27,853 nucleotides of DNA from Irineochytrium annulatum (GCA_027600665.1 JADGJL010000267.1:1-27853); one strand, 5' to 3'. Shown: positions 1-9,860, counted from the first letter of the stretch. Notes: generated from the sequence alone by a model not told the origin. Translations and numbers: made by a program.

Positions 1-285
1 ATCCGCTGAGGCTCGGATGACACAACAACCTATTGTGATTACGGTATTACCTTTCTTTATTGTTTGCTTGCCTCTATTACTTTGATATGTTTGGATTTCT
101 TCTTGTTTCGTTACTTTCCTTTCGGTCTTTTCTGTTATTTCCTTTATTCCCGTTGTTACGTTTTATTAGGATACGTCTCCGCACCACAACTACAAGCTCA
201 CCGGCGCCAACCCTCTGCGGATAACGGGGTTCGAGCGCTATCATTAACATCTACATTTACACTTACACTTTCATTTACATATATC
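1..285 (+). repeat. LTR-like end of a copia element (left copy, plus orientation)
   Basis: This T-rich stretch resembles, in the opposite orientation, the stretch at about 8850-9130. Shared landmarks in the same order are an ACGGTAT..AC block followed by TTG-rich pyrimidine sequence, a CACCRGCGCCA block, a CCTCNGCGGA/CCCTCCGGAA block, and TATCRYTAAC just before the leader. Both copies are then followed by a nearly identical 50-bp block. An LTR followed by the leader of a Ty1/copia element is the simplest reading, because the right copy lies upstream of copia pol modules. The left edge is cut by the window, and I could not define TG..CA ends or a target duplication. The open frame at 64-348 reads through it but looks like a chance frame. 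Confidence 0.4.
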
Positions 286-290
286 GAAGC

Positions 291-340
291 TCATTCAACA
301 CCACCTTGCAGGCGCACATCTCGGAGCGGTGACTTGAACT
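291..340 (+). repeat. 50-bp leader block, inverted copy at 8774-8824
   Basis: These 50 bases occur again on the minus strand at 8774-8824 with only a few changes. In both copies the block follows the LTR-like sequence, so it is probably the start of the internal (leader or gag) region. Similarity stops abruptly at about 340. From there the left copy runs into unrelated DNA, so the left element is broken off right after its leader. Confidence 0.6.
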
Positions 341-589
341 GCGCATAATGAGCGAAAATGTCAAGAGGAGGAGTGGTGAGATTGCACAGGATCGGGGGTC
401 ATAGGGCCATAGGGAGGCAAAAGATCGTCTTTGATTAGTGGGTAATAGCCTGGCGCGAAGACCCAAGGCACAAGGCAACCAGGATAAAAAGTTGGCATAA
501 GAAAAATTACTCCCTGCCGAAAACAAAACTTCGAAATTCTTTTTTGTTGGTTCTAATCTGCATGGCCTAGCTGTCATGCCATCTTGGCA

Positions 590-1330
590 ACCAGGCTGAA
601 GGTAGACTAACAGCGCTTGCTTAAAGCTGCCCTGGGAAAAAGTTTATAGGCTGAAAGTGCAGAAAGAAGTTCTTTTGATGGTGATACCCCATTTCTCATG
701 CCCTAAGGAACTAAACAGCCATAAGGATTGAAAGATGGCCAGTTCAAGCGGCCGAACTTGTCTACAAACTGGCTAGCGAGAGGAAAGAAAGTTATTTAGG
801 GATAAGAAAGCTTTTCTGGGTCAGAATGTTTTTCGGAGGCACTTTAGCAGCCAAACCGGTGGTCAGGATTAAAAGATATCGTGTTTAAGCACCCACTGCC
901 GTGTCTACAAACCGGATAGCTGTAAGGAAAAAAACGTTACTTGGCTTGACAAAAGTTGTCCGGGGCAGAAAAGTTTTTTCTGATGGCTGTAACTTTTTTC
1001 CTCGAAAGCACAGGAGTCAAACAGTCGTCGGAAGTGAAAGAAGACCTGTCTAAGCACGTCCTGCCTATTGTACAAACTTGCTAGCTCTCTCGAAAAAAAT
1101 AGTTACAGCAGATAATGCTTTTTCTGGGGCAGAAAAGCATTTTCTGGTGGCTGTAACTTTTTTTCACATGTGTTTAGTATCTAAATGGTGGTCAGGATTG
1201 AATGATGTCGTGTTTGAGCACCAAATGCCGTGTCTATAAACTGGCTAGCCTTAAGAAAAATAAGGTCGGCGGCTAGACAAGAGTTTTTCTTTTTGGCTGT
1301 AACTTTTTTTCTACAAGAGTCCTTGTCGAC
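590..1330. repeat. Degenerate tandem repeat, about four units of 145-165 bp
   Basis: A motif close to TGTCTACAAACTGGCTAGC recurs at 759-777, 902-920, about 1067-1085 and 1231-1249, giving spacings of about 143, 165 and 164. A second motif close to GGCTGTAACTTTTTTC recurs at about 985, 1149 and 1294 with matching spacing. Between them, each unit carries a GGGGCAGAAAAG-like stretch and a GGTGGTCAGGATT-like stretch. Units are clearly related but differ by substitutions and small indels. It could be a small satellite or a subterminal repeat of a transposon; it borders the transposase remnant on its right. No reading frame is kept through the units. Confidence 0.7.
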
Positions 1331-1399
1331 ATTATTTTACAACTTTTAGTAAAAAAAAAACAAAAAAACTACAAACCTCCGTACATAACAAGTTACAAT

Positions 1400-2700
1400 C
1401 ATCTCTCAATTGTGAGATGCACTTGAAGTGGCTACTTTATATTCGAAGAAAATTTTTAAAGTACCTGCAGTATCTTGCGGACGATTCCACATGCAAAAAT
1501 ATTGGCGTACAACTATAATGGCATTCCTTCCTTCATGTAGCTGACTGAGAGTCGATTCTTGTTTAGAACGCTGTTCCCAACTTCTGCAGCAGAACTAGTA
1601 ATCAGTTGGAGCCTTTCTGCTCCATCGTAATTTACATTGCTCTAAAAATCAGATTCGTTCTCAATGCTGCGCCTCACCGGCATTCCGCATGCATCCGAAT
1701 TGTTTGTGGCCCTTTGTGTGAAAATCATCCACTAGAAAAACTGTATCTGTAAAAAAGGCGTATGGCCCCAATTGACAGGCCATGTTACACACAACCAAAT
1801 CAGGTGCTTTTGAATTGGATATCAAATGAAAAATGAAAGCCGTAAGAGTTGAGCATAGAAAAGGCGTCATTCACACTTTCGCCACGTCCAGGCCCATAGA
1901 AATGAAAGTGATAGCAGATCGAGTGAGAACACCAAGCAGCCATAATCGCTGCTGTTAACCGTGTTCTTCCTGGTCTTTAACGTTTTTTCTGCAAGCACCG
2001 AAAGCCTCCTTCAATTTCTCATTCCTTGGATCTTCGTACTTGGTCTTTGAGTATTATGGTGGTCTATAAACTTGCTGACGGAAATACATACACTGTCTGA
2101 GGATAACAGTAAGCTGCAGGAATTCCAATCTTTTTTTTTTACCACTTCGGATGATCATGACCAGATCATCACGAGGAGCAGCAGTTGCTCGCTCTTTCTG
2201 GAGATTGCAGAGTACCTTGCAGAACCGATTAATATTTTGATTTGCAACACTTTTCAACTGCAGCAAAATCAAGCAGCCCCTTTTGTTTTGTCCAACTGAA
2301 TAGCTTTCCAAGAAGTTCTTGTCTCGATATCAAGACGCGTTTTCTCCCAAACCCTGATTTCATCTTTAACCATACTTTTGTCGGAGCGTAATCGCGGTCT
2401 TACAGGCCCAAGTAGAACCACAGACATTGAAAAATTGTCTCAGCTATTCGCAACTCTTGGGACGAAGATAATTTGTTATGAACCTTTTGAGGCTAGCTGC
2501 TCCATTATTAAAAAACATCGGTAAACATTTCTTATGTCTGGAACATAGGGCGGCAAAATACTTTGTTGAATTCTTCCATTCAATCATCAAAAGATCGTAG
2601 AAATCAGGGAAATAGTTTTGTAGCCGTCCCATCTGCTGCCCACTAGCACTGTCAGGGTTTACTGCCACCTTTTCAAACAGTTCACGATGCACGGCCTTTC
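1400..2700 (-). pseudogene. Probable KDZ-type (CxC5/CxC6-associated) transposase remnant
   Basis: Minus-strand reading pieces in several frames resemble the catalytic half of fungal KDZ transposases. At 1661-1870 a frame contains ACQLGPYAFF followed by FLVDDFHTKGHKQ, like the family pattern of an 'aCgl..y' stretch then 'rFlVDrfHwkgH..C'. Further on (about 1600-1450) other frames give an SYM..G stretch and a YFCMWNR stretch, like the family's ending 'yMt...Fm...wNR.k'. Upstream, 2444-2692 is an 82-codon open piece with FPDFYDLLMIEWKNSTKYFA, plausible as the domain before the catalytic core. The frame breaks several times and I see no cysteine cluster or terminal repeats. This is a family call from remembered patterns; a different cut-and-paste transposase cannot be excluded. 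Confidence 0.42.
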
Positions 2701-3635
2701 TACGAAAAAACCATGGCTCAAGATTGTCTGTTACTTCGACACACTCCTCAGCACTTGCAATCGAGGTAGGGGGTCAAGAAGTCAGGCTAAATCTGGACGC
2801 TGACATAAAATAATGATCATTTACTTGAATGCAAAACTCTGGAACTTTTGGGGAGGCCAATGGAAACCCCATCACGAACAAAAAAAACCATCGGATCAGC
2901 GCCGCATGATGGACAATCCATCGTGTTAATTAGAGTTGACTGTTGCAGCGTACAAAACTGATAGTAGGCCTAGAAAGCGGTCAGCCGTTTGTTAGGGCAA
3001 GATAAATGACATTACAAAAGTCTTTAGGTTGAAGGAATTGCTGGGTCTTGAAATTGTACATAAATTGATTTTTCAAACAGATTTGGTAGCCATGCAGTGT
3101 CATGCCCTGAATGAGTAGTTGCAAATTGTAGTCATTGAACATTTTATGTGAGAATAGAGTGAAGTTATCTAGGTTGAAAATTCCGTACTCACCTCAAATA
3201 TGTTACTAGCGAAATAAAACAACAATCAAACCTAGATCAGGACCATGGGGTAAGTTTAAGCCCTCTCTTCGACAATATACCATTAATGCGTTTCTACGAC
3301 TGGTTGTAGAGTCCAGCACATTATTGCATTGGAATGTGATAACAAAGAGGGATCTATTTCCTCCAAACAATGGCCACGCAAGCACTTCGAGCCTTCTGAA
3401 GTTGAGTCATCATTGCGCAATCGTGGCCAGACCTTAAGAGAGTTCGAACACGAAGTTTTGGTTTCCTAGGCCAATGCTTTCTAGGGGGACGACCTCATCC
3501 TGCTCGAATTGAAAACCAGGCTGTGGTGTTATTCTTTTAAGTGAGATGCTTGACTCCACAAAAGACATTTCTGCAAAGTTATAGTCTTCCATAAAATATT
3601 TAACTACCTATAACTAGCTTTATGGCTGATCCTGT
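2701..3635. other. Spacer with no recognisable gene
   Basis: Mixed-composition DNA with stops in every frame. It may be further decayed transposon sequence, since transposon remnants lie on both sides, but I recognise no domain, LTR or repeat. Confidence 0.5.
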
Positions 3636-4425
3636 TATCAGGTAAAAACCGTCGTTTCGCTATTTGATCAAGTCAGTGATAGCGGTCTTGGTTGTTGGCC
3701 GTGAGATTGCTCTTCGGATTCGTAGCGAGACAGGTGCGTCGTTTGCTCCAGAATTGAACTGGAGATGTGCAACTGAAAATCAATTGTTAATTGTGGGCAT
3801 TCCTCCGCCTGATTGGACGTTCTGAGGCAAACAAAATGATTGGTGCGGAGTTTGTTGTGCGCCAAGATTCTGACTAATCATTCTGTCATGCGTCTTATTT
3901 TAAAAATGAGACGTGACATGATATGGATGGTACACTTATACCGAACGTAATATCGGTTTATGAAATGTCATGTGACAACATCCGTGGTTCAGTCTAATCA
4001 CTGAATAGAGTGTGCTATCAACCCAACTTTGGACTTCACATTTACCATGTTTACACCTTATCTCGCCTTCTTGAGTAATCTTCATAACTTGGCCAATGTC
4101 GATAAGGGGAAAATAGTCCCTTAAATATTAGCAATCAAGCAGATCTTAGGAGGATCCCATTGATTTTACCCACTGTATAGGCGGGTCTTTTGCTTGCGTC
4201 GGACAACGCTCGCTGAGTATCCCTACTTTCGCCATACCTGAGGATTTTGACCTTATCCCACCAATAATCCATTGGTGTTGCTCTTTCTCCAGGAATGAGG
4301 ATGATTCCCATCTGATGGGATCATTTGCAACTTAGCGCCGCATCACTACTTAGTGATTATGGCATATCGAACCTATACATATATGTGATACTGCGTTCGG
4401 CCTGACACTCCCCGGCGATATGTCA
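3636..4425 (+). mobile_element. Copia integrase fragment, plus strand, inverted copy of part of element C
   Basis: Two blocks, about 3636-3870 and 4140-4425, match the reverse complement of about 12205-11985 and 11945-11668. Near 4340-4390 the plus strand reads VIMAYRTY, the place where copia integrases have the 'lGY....gYrvy' stretch close to their C terminus. All frames are broken. The two arms differ in the middle: this copy has about 240 extra bases at roughly 3885-4135, where the other copy has only about 40. The fragment lies beyond the RNase H end of element B and runs the opposite way, so it comes from a separate insertion or rearrangement. Confidence 0.55.
3885..4135. other. About 240 bp present in only one arm of the inverted integrase repeat
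   Basis: Comparing 3636-4425 with 12205-11668, similarity stops after an ATTCTGACT-like sequence and resumes at a GATCTT..GAT-like sequence. The bases between are nearly absent from the other arm. They include a weak inverted repeat around a TATTTTAAAAATG centre (CGTCT...AGACG). It may be a small inserted element or a deletion in the other arm. I could not define a clean target duplication. Confidence 0.35.
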
Positions 4426-4689
4426 TAATCATGTCAGGGGTAATAATGTCGTGGTTTTCAGTCGATTCTTTAATTCTGTCACTCCTAGATATTCATAAAC
4501 CATGTGGAGGAGAATGACTCCAATCTTCACATGTTGCTATGCTACTTCCGATGCGACTTCGGAAAGTTTGCTTAGTCCTTCTGCTGTCTTTGCATTATAG
4601 CATAGTCAGAGGCAATTTAAATTATGGTGGTGAACATACCAGTTATGGTCAGATCTAAAATCTGCCATGAGATGGAAGAATCGATATGT

Positions 4690-5315
4690 AAGCGTAATAG
4701 CTACAATCGAACTTGAACCTTTCAAGTCTGCCAAAGAGCGGACCCCAAGTAATTGTCTATGTTTGATTAAGAATCGCGCTGGCTGTGTACCTTTGTACAT
4801 ATATCAGCAATCAAGTCTTCCATGCAACATTCTAGATGCACGATTTTCACAGCAATTTTGCCTGATGATGCGCTTTTTCTCTCGAAGTGCTTGACACGTT
4901 GATGATGAATTGGGTTTAACGCTAATGCTTTCGTTGACTGGTTATTTTAAAAGACAGTACTTGGCAAGCCAATTCTCTCAATAGATGTTTAAACGATATA
5001 ATGTGTTTGTTACTGTCTTGATTGCTTCGGTTAAGGCGTGTGTCTCAGCTTCCGTTAATGACAAAGCAATTATGGTTTCTTTTACCATGGGCCCCGACAT
5101 CACCGCTACATAGAAAAGCCCAGCCAGAACGGAACTTTCTCTCGTGTTCGTCTTCTAATTTGCATCCGCATAGATCGGGAATTGCTCTGGAGTTAGTTCA
5201 TTATAGAATAGAACATATTCCACTGACAAATCTTTGGAATAGTTGTAAGTGCTGCGTAAACATTGCAGTATTCAGACTAAGGCCTTTATGTCTTTTCGTG
5301 TGGCTTTACCAGTTT
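4690..5315 (-). pseudogene. Copia RNase H domain of element B (broken)
   Basis: On the minus strand, in shifting frames, the Ty1/copia RNase H appears in the usual order. About 5310-5270 reads KPHEK and then a LRSTYNYS stretch (family: 'ALKRILRYLKGT'). About 5170 reads IYADAN (family GYSDADW). About 5075-5015 reads IIALSLTEAETHALTEAIKT (family 'tvALSTTEAEY.AL.EA'). Then come DNQS-, KALALNP- and KHFERK-like stretches, ending with MEDLIADICTK near 4830-4800 (family 'e.miADilTKal'). The first acidic residue and the TEAE glutamate are visible. Stops and frame changes are frequent, so it is dead. It has the same orientation as the first RT half and the integrase at higher coordinates, but opposite to the RT core next to it. 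Confidence 0.75.
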
Positions 5316-5319
5316 GAAA

Positions 5320-5745
5320 TTGTGCGATGCGATCATTCCAGATTCTGATTATTTACGTTGACGATTTCGTCCTGATCGCTTCTGATCCTAGATTGCTAAA
5401 GCAATTGAAAAAGATTTTAACAACCAATGGGAAGTGTCCTATCGCGACTCTGATGCGCAATGGATCTTGTCAATCAGCATTGAAAAAGTGAACGACGGCA
5501 TTTTCATAGGACAACATAAGTTTGCGAAACAAATTCTGATAGAATTTGGGTACTGGGAAACCCGTGAGGGACAACTTCCGAAAATAAAGGACTCGTATAA
5601 CCATCACTTCTCGACACGATGAGAATCACCACAGGAGAAAATGTCTTTGTATATTTCATGTTTGATGAACTATCATACTTGGCACAGCACACCAGACCTG
5701 ACTTGAGGTACGCGGTTAACTACCTGTGTCGATATTATAAAATAG
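5320..5745 (+). mobile_element. Inverted RT core segment (YVDD box) inside element B
   Basis: The plus strand reads ILIIYVDDFVLIAS at 5341-5385, the catalytic box of Ty1/copia reverse transcriptase, then a frame change near 5430. The open piece 5434-5622 follows, with QWILSISIEKVNDGIFIGQH (family 'f.LGi.i....g..i.Q..y') and ILIEFG. Last comes TRPDLRYAVNYLCRY at about 5687-5739 (family 'TRPDla.AvnyLSRy'). The first RT half on its right and the RNase H on its left are both on the minus strand. The part is therefore exactly the one missing from the minus-strand element, flipped in place. Breakpoints are about 5312-5340 and 5729-5755. The segment has at least two frameshifts of its own. Confidence 0.8.
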
Positions 5746-6300
5746 ACAAGTAATCAGCCGTGCTTTGCTTATAGCCAATCTTCAATGCAGTCTCGACAAC
5801 CACGCTCTTCGAGACTGTTTCAGTCCGTAAAGTGCTTTTTGTAGGTTCCAAATCCTGCGTCGTCCGTTTTGCCTATGGTTTCGTAACCGTTGGGTGCTCT
5901 GATGTAGACGTTTCTAATAGCATTGCATGTGGATGAGCGGTCTTAACATCAGGGTCCCTATAACAAGGTCGAACATTACACATAGGGTGAGTATTAAGCG
6001 AAGCGTGAATATTTTCACCACTGTGAATAAGCTTCGAAGTAATCTCTACCATATTCTTGGCTAAATCCGCGTGCAACAAATCTTGCTTAAAGCGGAGGTG
6101 ATCATCCCATTCTGAAACTTTATAATCCAAGACCCATTTACTATCTGTTACATGTTGACCCTCGTCTTCGACTTCTTCCCAGACATCTTAAGGGAGTTTT
6201 AACTCCGAACATAGCTGCCTTCCAATTTTGGCGGTACTTCTCATGTTTTTGAAAACATGGCTATATCATGGCTTGAAGGTACCCGTGACATATCGGATAT
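5745..6300 (-). pseudogene. First half of copia reverse transcriptase of element B (broken)
   Basis: In the minus direction from about 6230 the shifting frames give W..AM..EL, then KWVLDYKVSEWDDHLRF, KARFVARGFSQEYG, DYFETYSPVVK, then DVKTA and HAML, and finally KALYGLKQSRRAW and a TADY/CLFY stretch. This is the standard N-terminal order of Ty1/copia RT (family: 'kwV.k.K...dG...r.KaRLVArGf.Q..G.Dy.ETfsPVvk', 'DVktAFLhG', 'ALYGLKQ..R.W'). It stops just before the point where the YVDD box should follow; that box lies inverted next door. Several stops and frameshifts are present. Confidence 0.8.
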
Positions 6301-6788
6301 CTTTGTCAGTTTACCTGGCACGACATCAAGAACAAGTCGAGGATCCGTTGAAGCATTTCGGGAAAGAACATCATGGAATTGTAAGTCCATATAATCAATT
6401 TCCATAGCAAAATTTCGAATCGGCAGAAGTCAATAATCTGGCATCAGCTCTCATAGCTGTGGCCGGGTTGGTATCACATGTATCGAAAAAGGTTCATGTG
6501 TCGATATGCCCCTTTATAGTTTTAGGGTCGGATGATATTTCCAACTCGTCATTCGCATCTTAGCGACGCTCGTCGTTTACTCCCTTTCAACACAATTCAT
6601 GATTATTACCATTGCAGTATTCATTTCTTGAATTCTCCTCTCATTATAACGCCGAGATCCAGAATTAATGCATCCTGGTTGCGTGTTCGCACAATGGATA
6701 ATTGATCTCACGTCCCCCATTGCAATCCATAAATTCCAGAATCCGCTTGGCATAGAGCTTTCAATATGAAATGCAGTCTTTTTCTCGA
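6300..6788. other. Element B spacer between integrase tail and RT
   Basis: AT-rich and stop-ridden. In copia elements this place holds a poorly conserved linker before RT. I see no motif to name. Confidence 0.4.
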
Positions 6789-7052
6789 CTACTGCTGCTT
6801 GATCTTCACCATTATCTGATTCGTAGTTATTTCCTCTTCTTCATCCTCTTCTGGGTCGGAAAGATATAAAACTATTTTGGGTTCATTAGTTTCTTCGACA
6901 GTCCCTGAAATGTCTTTTAACGATGTGAATTCGTCATTAAATATATCGACTCTTTGTTGGTTTTGCTTTCGCAATTTGCGTACCCACGGAAGATTTTCGA
7001 TTCCTGTCTCTTCGCGTCTCCTTCTCTTTCTTCCTCCCAGGAACCTCTTCAT
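6789..7052 (-). pseudogene. Charged linker of element B Pol, between integrase and RT
   Basis: An 87-codon minus-strand frame begins with a basic patch (GGRKRRRREE) and ends with an acidic patch (SDPEEDEEEEITT). It sits between the integrase C terminus (7120 and up) and the RT start (about 6300), where copia polyproteins have a long charged, low-conservation linker. There is no match to a named domain. The call rests on position and composition, and it could be a chance frame. Confidence 0.4.
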
Positions 7053-7119
7053 CTACTTTGACCTAGTGGTTCAAAAAGGAAGAGATTTGGATCCACCACT
7101 TCCGCATCCTTGGCATCAC

Positions 7120-7906
7120 TTATAAAATATCTGCCTTTGCACGGGGTTGCTGTTCAGCGAACCATAATTCGCGTACGCTATGCGTTGTTAAACCAGGGAG
7201 GCGTCCTTCAAAGAATCGCGCATGGTAGGCCCTTTGTACCACTCGCGTTCGCGAGTTAATACAAGTATTACACTGCGGCCCGACATTCCTAACAAGATTC
7301 TGAATCTGCACGGGATGCAAACTTGATCCCTTTGGTTTGTCCTTTTCCCAAAGTTCTGAAAATAAGAACAAGGCACCCGAACACTCGGAAGTGCGGGTAA
7401 TCTTGCGCTGCAAATTTTTTCCGGACCATCTTTCCCAAGGAATCAATCCATTATTTAATGAATTTCTTTTTGATTGGTTTAAGGACCGCCAAGTGTAATT
7501 ATGGCACTCAGCCCCATATTTCATTGTAGGTCCAGAGATTGCCAGGTAACCCTCCCTGTTGTCGCCAGCATGCATCCCGGAAAGGTCTTTCATAAATGCC
7601 GCCCAGCGCTGAAACATATGGGACTATCCATTTCAACTTAATTGGATGGTCACGGTGGGAATTCATTTCGTCAAAAGAATTCGTTTTCAATTCCCGTCCG
7701 TTGTCTGCCCTTAGACTTTCAACGTGTTTCTGCTGCTAACTTACCATTTCTTGAATGGTTTTCTTTAATGCAACCAGAGCTTGGGATTTCAATGCAATCG
7801 TGTTAATAAACACTACAGCGGACCATGCATCACGATGATTGGAGGTATAATTCCATTGTACGCTCTAATCGGCAACTTCCCGCATAAGTCTGTTCCAATT
7901 CTCTCT
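7120..7906 (-). pseudogene. Copia integrase of element B (broken)
   Basis: Reading the minus strand downward from 7906 in changing frames: ERIGTDLCGKLPIRA near 7900-7860 (first catalytic Asp, family 'lerih.DlcGP'); ALVALKKTIQEM; ESLRADNGRELK near 7715-7685 (second catalytic Asp, family 'lrsDnGgE'); APY-like VPYVSALGGIYERPFR near 7640-7585 (family 'PYtPqqNGvaER', with the catalytic Glu); and HFRVFGC near 7405. A short GKGQTKG tail then ends in a GY-like repeat. Many frame changes mean no full product. The integrase follows the protease directly, with no pre-integrase zinc region between them, unlike element C. Confidence 0.78.
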
Positions 7907-8055
7907 GGCACTATCCCAAGAATCCTTAACCGTGAGTTTCAGTCGGCCATAATTAGTATAGACTGCTTTAGTGGGATGTATTTATTCCCAACAACAAACT
8001 GGAGCTGGCTCACTGGTAAGAACACATCGTTCGCACCACTATCTATGAGCACACC
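7907..8055 (-). pseudogene. Copia aspartic protease segment of element B
   Basis: The minus strand reads a protease active-site stretch beginning GVLIDSGAN, the single DSGA motif of retrotransposon proteases, then FLPVSQLQFVVGNK and LRILGIVP. The 149 bp are the same length as 13675-13823 of element C and differ at only seven positions by my count, much closer than the rest of the two elements. Gag-like sequence should lie at higher coordinates and integrase follows at 7906. Confidence 0.75.
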
Positions 8056-8844
8056 TTAGCTGTGAAGTCACAGCCGGATTCACAGTGCCTCCGACCCACA
8101 AACATCCGTGTAAAATGAAGAATGAAGAAGGTTGACAGAGTTCACCTGACATGTGCTGCCGGAGCAGTACAGAATCTGTGTCCTCCACAAGATTTGAGCA
8201 CTCCAGAGCTTGAAATTTTTACTAGTCCACTGTCTACTTTTAAGTCACTTTGACTCCGAGGAGTGAAGTTTGGTCGGCTTGGACGTGCGTAACTTAACAT
8301 CTGCAAACTTTTTAACCTGGCTCGCTTCGGTCGCCTCGAACACCATCAAGATTGCCATTGAAAATTCGCCCGCGCCGCAAATGCCCTTTTCAAATAATCG
8401 GAGGAGGAAGATTAAAATGACTTGACATGTTCCCACGGGCATCGACGAGGTACCTGAAGAGCCTCCACCTATGCCTACACCAGCTGCTTACACACGAAAT
8501 AGAGCAGCTGCAGCACAGTGGTGACAGGTTCTTGAGTTATATCTATCCTAAGATAGTGATAGCTTTTGTAAACCTGTTATGTATTGGCAGTGAGCAGATT
8601 ACAATATACAAAGTCGATCCAATGTTTTATGCGGTTAAAGTGCGAGGGGTAAATTCTCGTGCATCCACTCTTGTGAAACCATGGCCTGGTTCAGTATTTC
8701 GCGTCCCATAAATGGAAGTGTAGAAATGAGCAGAGGCGCCAAGATGCTGATGCAGATCGGTGGCCACAGCAAACAATTCAAGTCATCGCTCCGAGATGTG
8801 CGCCTGCAAGGTGGTGTTGAATAAGCATATGTACATGTGTGCAT
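8056..8844 (-). mobile_element. Probable gag region of element B, unrecognisable in detail
   Basis: By position this is the gag part of element B: it lies between the leader block (8774-8824) and the protease on the minus strand. The open minus-strand frame 8635-8844 reads through the leader block (STPPCRRTSRSDDLNC, as in the left copy). A second short frame covers 8245-8442. I see no zinc knuckle and no clear gag helical pattern. The call rests on synteny alone. Confidence 0.35.
8774..8824 (-). repeat. Leader block of element B, inverted copy of 291-340
   Basis: Reverse complement of the 50-bp block at 291-340 with a few mismatches. It marks the LTR/internal boundary of element B and shows that the two LTR-like ends at 1-285 and 8850-9130 point toward each other. 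Confidence 0.6.
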
Positions 8845-8849
8845 AAAGC

Positions 8850-9130
8850 GTAAAATGTAAAATGTTAGCGATAGTTTCCAATCCCGACGGCCAAGACGAC
8901 CGTATTCCGGAGGGAGTGGCGCTGGTGTGCATGTACGTTGAGGTGTCTAGCGTAACTCTAGAAACGGAAAACTTAAATAAAGGAAGTAGAGGATATAAAA
9001 GAAAGCAGAACTGAACGGAATCAGACAGATCAAGTAGCAGAAGAAATCAAGCATATTGTTATACCGTTGCCACCATACAGATGTGTCATCAGAACTTCCG
9101 CGAATCTAGCTGGAGCATAACTCGTCCCCT
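8850..9130 (-). repeat. LTR-like end of element B
   Basis: Read on the minus strand it follows the same series of landmarks as 1-285 and lies just upstream of the leader block. Its length and edges are estimates. No matching second LTR was found beyond the RNase H end near 4690, so element B is one-sided or its 3' LTR is too decayed to see. Confidence 0.42.
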
Positions 9131-9860
9131 CATCGAGTGCTGACATGACACTTCAACGTGGTTCATCGACACAACCCCTTCTCCCTTCGGTATTTCGCGC
9201 TCCAACTATTTATTCGTATATCTGTTCGGTTAGCTCCGGCCCGTCCCCCTCACTTCCGGCTCCAACAGTTTCACGTCAATACATCTCAACCCAAGGGAAG
9301 ATGATACAACCCACCGAAAACAGATCCGGCCACGTCCGTCATGGAGAGACGGTTCTTACCAGCGGGAGGCTCAATAGCTCGCCATTGCGGTAGACGGTGA
9401 GTGACGATGATTGAATGACTGAGTAATTTTTGTTCATGGGTCAATTGGATTGACTAGGCTCCTAGGCACCACCTGGCTGGGACTCTGCACTCACCCCTGA
9501 GGGCCTCCTGGGACCTCAGTGTCTCTGTCAACAATTCATCAATGGGGGATCCCGGCCGCCCACCTCCCAAACAATTTACAACAGGGAGCTAGGAAAAGGG
9601 GATCACGGAAATCTTTAAATTCAGTCAGTGGTAATTTAAATCAATGGACTGGGCATAAAGAGTAAAACTAGGTAAAATATTTATGTCTAATTGCACAAGC
9701 TACACTAGGTTAACTACACCTAAACTATCTAAAAATAGATAAATATGTAACTAATATAAGCGAAAACAAATAGGAATCAAAGCGAAAATTAAAAAGACAA
9801 ATATATAGTAAGAAAGAAAAAAGAAAGAAATAGTAACATAATAATTAAGTATACTCACCT
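9131..9860. other. Spacer, A-rich in its right part
   Basis: It begins as mixed sequence that may still be LTR flank, then becomes strongly A/T rich from about 9640, with runs of AAATA type. A small perfect inverted repeat (TATCTA/TAGATA) lies near 9725-9742. No gene is recognised. Confidence 0.5.

Noticed and set aside
590..1330. A CRISPR array
   Set aside because: Units are long and diverged without separate spacers, and the genome is eukaryotic.
1..9130. A single tail-to-tail palindromic retroelement made of the left and right LTR-like ends
   Set aside because: The RNase H at 4690-5315 is on the minus strand like the first RT half and integrase of B, so the plus-strand RT piece is a small internal inversion, not the end of a second convergent element.
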